Assembly (NCBI GenBank): GCA_052324925.1 | Contig: JBQPRE010000001.1 | DNA from: Flavimobilis sp052324925 | GTDB lineage: Bacteria > Actinomycetota > Actinomycetes > Actinomycetales > Cellulomonadaceae | Reading direction: 5' to 3' (one strand) | DNA length: 64,000 nt | Part shown: positions 43,615 to 51,025 of the stretch, piece after piece | Layout of the letters: every line of letters begins with the position of its first letter | Position numbering within the stretch: position 1 is the stretch's first letter | Made by a program: the position numbers and the translations under genes | The notes under the pieces: generated by a model | What the model was told of the DNA's origin: nothing | Databases searched by the model: none | Seen by the model: only the letters and a program-made list of their open reading frames with translations

Positions 43615-45402
43615 ATGACCACCCTGCGTTCCGCCTCCGACGACGTCCGTGTCCCCCGCACGGCGCCGCTCGGCGAGCCGCCCGCCCCCGCCGTCGTCGT
43701 GCCCCTGGCACGGCGGCGGGGCCTCGGCGCGGCGAAGGCGGGGCGCAGGGCATCGTGGGCGCTCGCCGCTGCGGTGCCGCTGATCTTCCTCGGACTGTTC
43801 TTCGCGTGGCCTGTCGTCGCGATGCTCGTGCGTGGCCTCACGAGCCCCGCCGGGGGCCTTGACCTCGCGGGTGTCGCGGACGTCCTTGCTCGCCCGCGCA
43901 CGTGGCGCGTCGTCACGACGACGATCCTCCAGGCGCTCGCGGGCACGACCCTTGCGGTCGTCCTTGGCGTGCCTGGCGCCTACGTGCTCTATCGGTCCCG
44001 CTTCCGCGGGCGTGCGTTGGTGCGGGGGCTCGTCACGGTGCCGTTCGTCCTGCCGAGCGTCGTCGTCGGTGTGGCGTTCCGTGCCCTGCTGGGCCCGGGC
44101 GGCCCGCTCGGTGGGCTTGGCCTCGACGGCACGTTCACGGCGATCGTGCTCGCGCTCGTGTTCTTCAACTATGCGGTCGTCGTGCGGACCGTCGGCGGGT
44201 TCTGGTCACGGCTCGACCCGCGGGCGGAGGAGGCTGCGCGCGCCCTGGGGGCGCGCCCCGCGCGCGTCCTGCGGACCGTGACGCTGCCTGCGCTCGTGCC
44301 TGCGATCGCGAGCGCGGCCGCGCTTGTCTTCCTCTTCTGCACGACCGCCTTCGGCGTCGTCATGGTGCTGGGCTCTCGCGAGCACGCCACGATCGAGACG
44401 GAGATCTACACGCGGACGACGCAGCTGCTCGACCTGCGCACGGGCGCGGTCCTCTCGATCCTTCAGGTCCTCGTCGTCGCGGCCTCGCTGGTGGTCTCGG
44501 GCCGAGCGCGCGCCGCGCGTGAACGCGCGCTGCCCCTGCATGCGCAGCCGCGCGGGGAGCGCCGCCTCACGTGGCGTTCTCCGAGCGACGTGATCGCGGG
44601 GGCGGTGACGGGCACGGTCGTCGTCGTGCTGCTCGTGTGGCCCATGGCTGCGCTCGTCGGGCGTTCGCTGCGCGACCGGGAGGGTGCGTGGACCGTTGAC
44701 GCCTACCGGCGCCTTGCCGAGGCGGGGCCGGGCACGGGACTGAGCGTGACGGTGTGGCAGGCGACGGCGACGTCGTTGCGGACGGCTCTGGCGGCGGCGC
44801 TGCTCGCGGTCGTGGTGGGTGGGCTCGTCTCGTTCGTCGTCTCGCGCCGGCCGCGCTCGCGCGCGGGACGCCGCGGGCTCTCGGTTCTCGACGCGCTCTT
44901 CATGCTGCCCCTCGGAGTCTCAGCCGTGACCGTGGGCTTCGGCCTGCTCCTCACGATGACGCGGCCCGTGCTGGGCGTCGACCTGCGCACGACGGGCTGG
45001 CTCCTGCCGGTCGCGCAGGCCCTCGTCGCCGTGCCCGTCGTCGTGCGGCTCCTGCTGCCTGTGCTGCGCGCGGTCGACCCCCGCCAGCACGAGGCCGCGG
45101 CCACGTTGGGGGCGCCCCCGGGGCGCGTCCTGCGGACCGTCGACCTGCCGCTCGTCGCGCGCCCCCTCGGGCTCGCGATCGGCTTTGCGTTCGCGGTGTC
45201 GCTCGGCGAGTTTGGTGCGACGTCGTTCCTTGCCCGGCCCGACGAGCCGACGCTGCCCGTTGTCATCGTCCGCCTGCTCGGGCGACCCGGCCCCGAGAAC
45301 CTTTCCACCGCGATGGCGGCCGCAACCGTTCTTGCGGTCGTCACCGCAGCCGTCATGCTGCTCGCCGAGCGGCTGCGCGGAGATGCAGCAGGAGACCTGT
45401 GA
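43615..45402 (+). CDS. thiP: Thiamine ABC transporter permease (fused two-domain)
   Basis: A 595-residue inner-membrane permease made of two homologous binding-protein-dependent transport domains of about six helices each. Each half carries the EAA loop that docks the ATPase: EEAARALGARPARVLRTVTLPAL (near residue 206) and HEAAATLGAPPGRVLRTVDLPLV (near 500). This fused layout is that of ThiP and iron permeases; the riboswitch and ThiB neighbour favour thiamine. ATG 43615 is six bases past the ThiB stop, and its stop overlaps the ThiQ start (TGATG). The N-terminal 45 residues are a cytoplasmic Pro/Ala-rich extension. Confidence 0.94.
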   Translation: MTTLRSASDDVRVPRTAPLGEPPAPAVVVPLARRRGLGAAKAGRRASWALAAAVPLIFLGLFFAWPVVAMLVRGLTSPAGGLDLAGVADVLARPRTWRVVTTTILQALAGTTLAVVLGVPGAYVLYRSRFRGRALVRGLVTVPFVLPSVVVGVAFRALLGPGGPLGGLGLDGTFTAIVLALVFFNYAVVVRTVGGFWSRLDPRAEEAARALGARPARVLRTVTLPALVPAIASAAALVFLFCTTAFGVVMVLGSREHATIETEIYTRTTQLLDLRTGAVLSILQVLVVAASLVVSGRARAARERALPLHAQPRGERRLTWRSPSDVIAGAVTGTVVVVLLVWPMAALVGRSLRDREGAWTVDAYRRLAEAGPGTGLSVTVWQATATSLRTALAAALLAVVVGGLVSFVVSRRPRSRAGRRGLSVLDALFMLPLGVSAVTVGFGLLLTMTRPVLGVDLRTTGWLLPVAQALVAVPVVVRLLLPVLRAVDPRQHEAAATLGAPPGRVLRTVDLPLVARPLGLAIGFAFAVSLGEFGATSFLARPDEPTLPVVIVRLLGRPGPENLSTAMAAATVLAVVTAAVMLLAERLRGDAAGDL

Positions 45403-46421
45403 TGACTCGTGCGCTCGAGGTCCGTGACGTTGTCGTCACCTACCCGCCCGACGGTCGTGGCGGCACGCCCGTGCGCGCGGTCGACGGAGTCTCGCTCGAG
45501 GTGGCGCGCGGCGAGATCCTTGCACTGCTCGGACCGTCGGGCTGCGGAAAGTCGAGCCTCCTGCGCGCGATCGCGGGCCTCGAACCGCTCACTCATGGAG
45601 CCGTGACCTGGGACGGAGTCGATCTTGCGCGCACGCCCGTGCACGAGCGCGGCTTCGGTCTCATGTTCCAGGACGGCCAGCTCTTTGCGCACCGCGACGT
45701 GGCCGGCAACGTCGCCTACGGCCTTCAGGGGCGCACGACGGTCGAGGGCCGGCGGGTTCCGCGCACGGAGCGTGCGGTGCGCGCAGCCCGGGTGGCTGAG
45801 CTGCTCGACGTCGTCGGGTTGACGGGCTACGGCAGGCGCGCGGTCGCCACTCTCTCGGGAGGCGAACGGCAGCGTGTCGCGCTCGCGCGCGCCCTTGCGC
45901 CACGGCCCCGTCTGCTCCTGCTCGACGAGCCGCTCTCAGCTCTCGACCGTGAGCTGCGTGAACGTCTCGCGGTCGACCTGCGTGCGGCGCTCCTCGCCAC
46001 GGGCACGACGGCCGTGTTCGTCACGCACGACCACGACGAAGCACTCACGGTCGCCGACCGCGTCGCCGTCATGCGAGGCGGCCGCGTCGAACAGATGGGC
46101 ACGCCTGCCGAGCTCTGGGCGGATCCTGCGTCGTGGTCGGTTGCGTCGTTCCTCGGGTACGAAGCCCGCGTCACGGTCGACGGTGTCACCCGAGCGCTTG
46201 CGCCCGGGGCGCTCCGGCCCGTCGGGAGCGACGCCGGGCCGCGCCTGCGGGGCGTCGTGCAGTCCGTGCACGTGCGCCGCGGGGTCGTCGAGGCGAGCGT
46301 CGACGTCGGTGGGATCGGCGTCGTCACCGTCGTGCTCGGGCGCGACGCGGTGACCCCTGAGCCGGGAGCGCAGCTCGACCTCACCCTCGACCACGCGCGC
46401 ACGGCGTTGATCCCGGACTGA
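45402..46421 (+). CDS. thiQ: Thiamine ABC transporter ATP-binding protein
   Basis: A 339-residue ABC ATPase that powers the ThiP permease. Walker A GPSGCGKSS (about residues 44-52), signature LSGGERQ (about 149), Walker B LLLLDEP (about 168) and switch histidine THDHDE are intact. The last 90 residues form a small beta domain like those of sugar and iron importers' ATPases, longer than E. coli ThiQ. The ATG at 45402 shares a base with the ThiP stop, and GGAG at 45391-45394 serves as SD. It ends the riboswitch-controlled operon. Confidence 0.94.
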   Translation: MTRALEVRDVVVTYPPDGRGGTPVRAVDGVSLEVARGEILALLGPSGCGKSSLLRAIAGLEPLTHGAVTWDGVDLARTPVHERGFGLMFQDGQLFAHRDVAGNVAYGLQGRTTVEGRRVPRTERAVRAARVAELLDVVGLTGYGRRAVATLSGGERQRVALARALAPRPRLLLLDEPLSALDRELRERLAVDLRAALLATGTTAVFVTHDHDEALTVADRVAVMRGGRVEQMGTPAELWADPASWSVASFLGYEARVTVDGVTRALAPGALRPVGSDAGPRLRGVVQSVHVRRGVVEASVDVGGIGVVTVVLGRDAVTPEPGAQLDLTLDHARTALIPD

Positions 46422-46486
46422 CGCGCTGGTCACGGGCGCTTTCGCAGGGTAACGCGGGGCTCGGCCGTGCGTCGTACGGGTGCATC

Positions 46487-46500
46487 TCACAGACGTGTGA
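46487..46500. promoter_or_regulatory. Palindrome upstream of the LacI regulator gene
   Basis: TCACAGACGTGTGA has perfect 5-bp arms (TCACA/TGTGA). It lies 38 bp before the regulator start, a place suited to autoregulation. It does not resemble the operator before the sugar ABC operon. Confidence 0.35.
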
Positions 46501-46538
46501 TGGTCTGAACTGACTGTCGGGAGGGCTACAGTCGTGCC

Positions 46539-47567
46539 GTGCGATCGACGGGACGAGTGACGATCGGAGACGTGGCGCAGCGCGCCGGGGTCTCCGTCGC
46601 AACCGTGTCCAAGGTCATCAACGCCCGCTATGGTGTCTCGCCCTCGACGATCGAGCGGGTGCAGAAGGTCATCGACGAGCTCGGGTACGAGTCGTCGCTC
46701 ATCGCGCGCTCCCTGCGCGGCCAGCGCACCAACGTCATCGGGATCCTCGTCGCCGAGTTCGAGCCGTTCTCGACCGAGATCCTCAAGGGTGCCTCCGACG
46801 CGGCGCGTGGCACGGGCTATGAGCTGCTCGCGTTCTCGGGGGCACTGGGCGGCGCTGATGCGGCCGGGCGGACGGGCTGGGAGCGTCGTTCGCTCGCACG
46901 CCTCGCGGGCACGCTCATCGACGGGGCGATCCTCGTGACGCCGACGGTCGTCGACCCCGGCCAGGCGATTCCCGTCGTCTCGATCGACCCCCACGAGGGC
47001 CGCGACGGCCCGCCGACCGTCGACTCTGACAACCTCGCCGGGGCGCGCCTCGCAACGGAGCATCTGCTGGCCCTCGGGCACCGCCGCATCGGCTTCCTTG
47101 CGGGGCGTTCCGACCTCGAGTCGGCGCGGCTGCGTGAGCAGGGCTACCGCGAGGCACTTGCAGCGGCCGGGGTCGCGTTCGATCCCGCGCTCGTCCGGGT
47201 CGGTTCGTACCGGGCCGAGCAGAGCTCTGCCCCCGCGCACGAGCTCCTCACGGGGCCCGGACGCCCGACTGCGGTGTTCGCTGCGAACGACCTCTCCGCC
47301 CTGCGGACGATCGAGGTCGCGCGCGAGCTGGGCCTGCGGGTCCCCGAGGATGTCTCGGTCATCGGCTTTGACGACGTGCCCGAGGCCGCGGCCGCTCAGC
47401 CGCCGCTCACGACGGTTGCGCAGCCCCTGCATCGCATGGGCGCGGAGGCGTTGCGCCTCATCATCGACCTGCTCGAGGGTCGCGAGCGCGAGGCGACGGA
47501 CGTGCGCCTTCCGACGAAGCTTGTCGAGCGTGGCACGACTGCCGCGCTCGACGGCGACGCCGCCTGA
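46539..47567 (+). CDS. LacI family regulator of the xyloside module
   Basis: A 342-residue LacI/GalR-type repressor. The N-terminal HTH is classic (VTIGDVAQRAGVSVATVSKV, hinge LIARSLRGQRTNVIG), followed by a periplasmic-binding-protein-like sugar sensor (about 65-335) with VIGFDDVPEAAAAQPPLTTV. GTG 46539 has GGAGGG about 13 bases upstream, rather far. It lies immediately upstream of a sugar ABC importer and two xylosidase-type hydrolases in the same direction, so it probably represses them and responds to xylose or xylobiose; the inducer is inferred from context. A near-perfect 20-bp palindrome lies before the importer. Confidence 0.92.
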   Translation: MRSTGRVTIGDVAQRAGVSVATVSKVINARYGVSPSTIERVQKVIDELGYESSLIARSLRGQRTNVIGILVAEFEPFSTEILKGASDAARGTGYELLAFSGALGGADAAGRTGWERRSLARLAGTLIDGAILVTPTVVDPGQAIPVVSIDPHEGRDGPPTVDSDNLAGARLATEHLLALGHRRIGFLAGRSDLESARLREQGYREALAAAGVAFDPALVRVGSYRAEQSSAPAHELLTGPGRPTAVFAANDLSALRTIEVARELGLRVPEDVSVIGFDDVPEAAAAQPPLTTVAQPLHRMGAEALRLIIDLLEGREREATDVRLPTKLVERGTTAALDGDAA

Positions 47568-47592
47568 TCCTCCAGTCTCCCCGACACGCTTC

Positions 47593-47606
47593 GTGACCTG
47601 GGTCAC
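47593..47606. promoter_or_regulatory. CRP/GlxR-like site before the xyloside operon
   Basis: GTGACCTGGGTCAC fits the GTGA-N6-TCAC core of CRP-family cAMP receptor sites (GlxR/Cmr in actinobacteria). It lies about 75 bp upstream of the likely transcription start, a position suited to activation. Confidence 0.55.
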
Positions 47607-47621
47607 CATCAACCGTATGTA

Positions 47622-47641
47622 AATCGTTATCGATATCGATT
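47622..47641. promoter_or_regulatory. LacI-type operator of the xyloside operon
   Basis: AATCGTTATCGATATCGATT is a 20-bp palindrome with 9 of 10 positions matching between halves and a central CG, typical for LacI-family proteins. It abuts the -35 box at 47640-47645. Confidence 0.75.
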
Positions 47642-47668
47642 GACATGGGTTTTTGGCCATGGAAGCCT
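47640..47668 (+). promoter_or_regulatory. Promoter of the xyloside ABC operon
   Basis: A consensus -35 TTGACA (47640-47645) is followed after 17 bp by AAGCCT (47663-47668), a weak -10. The operator overlaps the first two bases of the -35. Confidence 0.5.
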
Positions 47669-47737
47669 ACCTCTGACGCCACTGACCGACGAGGGTCAGG
47701 GGAGCGATCAGTACGACTCGACGAGGAGTGAAGTCTG

Positions 47738-49042
47738 ATGCGGAGAAACAAGATCATGGGGATCGCGGCAGTCACTGCCGCGCTCACCCTGGGCCTCACG
47801 GCCTGTGGCGGGGACGACCCGAAGGCGCCCGGCACCCCCGGAGCCAACGGCGAGGCCACCGAGCTGACCTTCTGGCACAACTCGACCACCGGTCCCGGCA
47901 AGGAATACTGGGACAAGATGGTGACCGACTTCCAGGCGGCCAACTCTGGGATCACCGTCAAGGTTCAGTCCATCCAGAACGAAGACATGGACGGCAAGCT
48001 CCAGACCGCCCTGAACTCCGGTGACGCACCGGACATCTTCATGGCGCGCGGCGGCGGCAAGCTCGCCGAGATCGTCAAGGCCGGCCAGGTCCTCGACCTC
48101 ACGAGCCTCGTCTCCGAGGACGTGAAGAAGGACGTCGGCGGAACGCTCGGCGCGTTCAGCATCGACGGCAAGGTCTACGGCGTGCCGACCTCGGTGCTCC
48201 CGGGCGGCATGTACTACAGCAAGGACCTGTTCGCGAAGGCCGGCATCACCGCGACGCCGAAGACGTTCGACGAGCTCAACGACGCAGTGACCAAGCTCAA
48301 GGCCATCGACGTCGCGCCGATCGCCCTCGGTGGCAAGGCCGCCTGGCCCGCAGCCCACTGGTACTACTTCTACGCACTGCGCTCCTGCTCGAAGGCCGTC
48401 ATGGACGCCCTCCCGCAGACGCGTGACTTCAGCGACCCGTGCTGGGAGCAGGCCGCAACCGAGCTCAACAACTTCGCCTCGACGAAGCCGTTCAACGAGG
48501 GCTTCCTCACGACCGAGGCCCAGGGCTCGGCAGGCTCGTCGGCCGGACTGCTCGCCAACCACCTCGCGAGCATGGAGCTCATGGGTGCGTGGAACCCGGG
48601 CGTCATCGCCGACCTCACCCCCGACAAGAAGCCGCTCGCGGACCTCGGATGGTTCCCGTTCCCGGCAGTCGCGGGCGGTGCCGGTGACCCCAGCGCCATG
48701 ATGGGCGGCGTCGACGGCTACAGCTGCTCCGCCAAGGCTCCGGCCGAGGCCTGCGCAAGCTTCCTCAACTTCGTCCTCTCGAAGGAGAACCAGGAGGCGT
48801 ACGCCGAGGCGTTCGTCACCCTCCCCGCCAACCAGCAGTCGCAGGGCGTCATCAAGGACCCCGCGCTGCTCGACGTGCTCGCCGCCTACAACGACGCCGC
48901 GTACGTGACGGTCTGGCTCGACACCCTGCTCGGCCAGAACGTGGGTAACGCGCTCAACGCCGGTGTCGTCGAGATGCTCGCCGGAAGCGGATCGCCGGAA
49001 GGCGTCATCAAGTCCGTGACCGACGCGCTCGCGAAGGAGTAA
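47738..49042 (+). CDS. Sugar ABC transporter substrate-binding lipoprotein (probable xylo-oligosaccharide binder)
   Basis: A 434-residue family 1 extracellular solute-binding protein. MRRNKIMGIAAVTAALTLGL leads to the lipobox LTAC, so it is lipid-anchored outside the membrane. The binding fold begins TELTFWHNSTTGPGKEYW and includes NSGDAPDIFMARGGGKLAE and VYGVPTSVLPGGMYYSKDLF. It feeds the two permeases that follow. The likely ligand is xylobiose or another xylo-oligosaccharide, because GH3 and GH43 xylosidase-type genes end the operon (compare BxlE of Streptomyces). ATG 47738 has GAGGAG upstream. CRP-like and LacI-like sites precede it. Confidence 0.93.
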   Translation: MRRNKIMGIAAVTAALTLGLTACGGDDPKAPGTPGANGEATELTFWHNSTTGPGKEYWDKMVTDFQAANSGITVKVQSIQNEDMDGKLQTALNSGDAPDIFMARGGGKLAEIVKAGQVLDLTSLVSEDVKKDVGGTLGAFSIDGKVYGVPTSVLPGGMYYSKDLFAKAGITATPKTFDELNDAVTKLKAIDVAPIALGGKAAWPAAHWYYFYALRSCSKAVMDALPQTRDFSDPCWEQAATELNNFASTKPFNEGFLTTEAQGSAGSSAGLLANHLASMELMGAWNPGVIADLTPDKKPLADLGWFPFPAVAGGAGDPSAMMGGVDGYSCSAKAPAEACASFLNFVLSKENQEAYAEAFVTLPANQQSQGVIKDPALLDVLAAYNDAAYVTVWLDTLLGQNVGNALNAGVVEMLAGSGSPEGVIKSVTDALAKE

Positions 49043-49051
49043 TCGGCCATC

Positions 49052-50074
49052 ATGAGTGACACCTTGGGCGACAACATGCTCACGTCATCAGCGCCCGAGG
49101 GTCGCTCGGCGGGCGGGGACGGTGCCTCGAAGGCGCCGTCCCCGGCCTCCCGCAAGCGGCGGTCCGGGGGTGTTGACTGGGCCAAGGGCCTCGAGATCGC
49201 ACTGCTCGCCGGCCCCGCGATCGTTATGTTCCTCTCGTTCGTCATCTTCCCCGTGGTGATGGCGGCGTACTACGGATTCTTCAAGTGGAAGGGCTACGGC
49301 CCGCCCACCGAGTTCGTCGGACTGCAGAACTACATCGTCATCTTCCAAGACACGGCGTTCCACGACGCGCTCATGCACAACGGCTTCATCGTCGTCATGT
49401 CGCTCGTCATCCAGGGCCCCGCCGCCGTCGCGCTCGCGCTCCTGCTCAACCAGCGCATGCGCGGACGCTCGCTCGTCCGCGTCCTCATCTTCGTGCCCTA
49501 CGTGATCTCCGAGGTCATCGTCGGGACGGGCTGGAGCCTCATGCTCCAGACCACAGGCGCCGTCAACCACTTCATCGAGCGCATCGGACTGCCCGACTGG
49601 ACGGTCGAGTGGCTCTCCGACCCCAAGATCGCCATCTGGACCCTCATGGTGATCATCTCGTGGAAGTACATCGGCTTCGCCGTCATCCTCTTCCTCGCGG
49701 GCCTGCAATCCATCCCCGAAGAGCTCTACGAGGCCGCCGCGATCGACGGCGCCACCTACTGGCAGATGCAGCGCCGCATCACCCTGCCGCTGCTCGGCCC
49801 GACGATCCGCATCTGGGCGTTCCTCTCGATCATCGGCTCCCTGCAGCTGTTCGACCTCGTCTACATCATCTGGGGCCAGTACGTGGCGACGACCGCGGGC
49901 ACCTCGACGATGGCGACGTACATGGTCGCCGAGGGCCGCAACGCCGGCAACTACGGGTTCGGTAACGCCGTCGCCGTCGTCCTGTTCATCATCTCGCTCG
50001 TGATCGCCCTGATCTACCAGCGCTTCGTGCTCCGCCGTGACACGGCGGGTGCGATCACGGAAGGGGAGAAGTGA
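49052..50074 (+). CDS. Sugar ABC transporter permease, MalF type
   Basis: A 340-residue permease of the CUT1 (MalF-like) class, with six membrane helices after a 45-residue charged N-terminus. The ATPase-docking EAA loop is EELYEAAAIDGATYWQMQRRITLPLLGP (about residues 226-253, written as two joined parts: EELYEAAAIDGA and TYWQMQRRITLP). It pairs with the next gene to form the channel. It starts 9 bases after the binding-protein stop, and its TGA shares its last base with the next ATG. No ATPase gene is in the operon, so a shared MsiK-type ATPase elsewhere must drive it. Confidence 0.93.
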   Translation: MSDTLGDNMLTSSAPEGRSAGGDGASKAPSPASRKRRSGGVDWAKGLEIALLAGPAIVMFLSFVIFPVVMAAYYGFFKWKGYGPPTEFVGLQNYIVIFQDTAFHDALMHNGFIVVMSLVIQGPAAVALALLLNQRMRGRSLVRVLIFVPYVISEVIVGTGWSLMLQTTGAVNHFIERIGLPDWTVEWLSDPKIAIWTLMVIISWKYIGFAVILFLAGLQSIPEELYEAAAIDGATYWQMQRRITLPLLGPTIRIWAFLSIIGSLQLFDLVYIIWGQYVATTAGTSTMATYMVAEGRNAGNYGFGNAVAVVLFIISLVIALIYQRFVLRRDTAGAITEGEK

Positions 50075-50967
50075 TGTCCGCAAGCGCCACGACCGCGCCG
50101 CCGCTCCCGGCGAGCCGCCCGGCCCGAGACTCCAAGAACAAGGCCTCGCGCCTGCACCACAGCGGACCCATGACGTACATCGTCGCCTTCCTGTTCGTCA
50201 TGATGTGCATCGGCCCCGTGCTCTTCATCGTCATCGGCGGGTTCCGCAGCAACTCCGAGATGACGACGGACCCGTCAGGGTTCCCCACCGTCTGGCACTT
50301 CGACAACTACCTCAGCGTCCTGCAGAACGAGATCTTCTGGCGCCAGATGGGTAACTCGACGATCTCCGCGGTGAGCACCACGATCGGCGTCGTCATCCTC
50401 GGCGTCATGGCGAGCTACGTCATTGCCCGCTACACGTTCAAGGGCAGCACCGCGATGTACTCGCTGTTCGCCGCCGGCCTCATGTTCCCCATGACCGTCG
50501 CCATCACGCCGCTGTACATCCTCGTGCGCGGGCTCGGCCTCATGGACTCCCTCGCGGGCATCATCCTGCCGCAGATCGCCTTCGCGCTTCCGACGACGAT
50601 CATCATCCTCGTCCCCTTCCTCAGGGCCATTCCCAAGGAGCTCGAGGAAGCAGCCTCGATCGACGGTGCCGGACGGCTCGGATTCTTCTTCCGGATGGTC
50701 GTCCCGCTCTCGCTGCCGGGCGTCATCACCGTCGGAATCCTCGCGTTCATCGCGGCCTGGAACAGCTACATGCTGCCCCTGTTCATCCTCAGCAACGAGA
50801 TGTCGTACACGCTGCCGCTCGGTGTGCAGTCGTTCGCGTCGCAGTACGCGGTCGACACCGCCCGCGTCCTTGCCTTCACGTCGCTCTCGATGATTCCCGC
50901 GCTCATCTTCTTCTCACTCTTCGAACGCCGCATCGTCGGCGGCCTCACCGGAGCAGTCAAGGGCTGA
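50074..50967 (+). CDS. Sugar ABC transporter permease, MalG type
   Basis: A 297-residue CUT1 MalG-like permease with six membrane helices (from about residue 30) and the EAA loop KELEEAASIDGAGRLGFFFR (about residue 188). The N-terminal 28 residues are cytoplasmic and basic. The ATG at 50074 is chosen because AAGGGGAG lies five to eight bases upstream; the GTG at 50071 would be too close. It shares one base with the preceding stop. It forms the heteromeric channel with the MalF-type partner. Confidence 0.93.
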   Translation: MSASATTAPPLPASRPARDSKNKASRLHHSGPMTYIVAFLFVMMCIGPVLFIVIGGFRSNSEMTTDPSGFPTVWHFDNYLSVLQNEIFWRQMGNSTISAVSTTIGVVILGVMASYVIARYTFKGSTAMYSLFAAGLMFPMTVAITPLYILVRGLGLMDSLAGIILPQIAFALPTTIIILVPFLRAIPKELEEAASIDGAGRLGFFFRMVVPLSLPGVITVGILAFIAAWNSYMLPLFILSNEMSYTLPLGVQSFASQYAVDTARVLAFTSLSMIPALIFFSLFERRIVGGLTGAVKG

Positions 50968-51025
50968 CCGCACGCGCGGACGCCCCCGACTACCTCCCGC
51001 AGCACACCTAGCAAAAGGAACGCCC

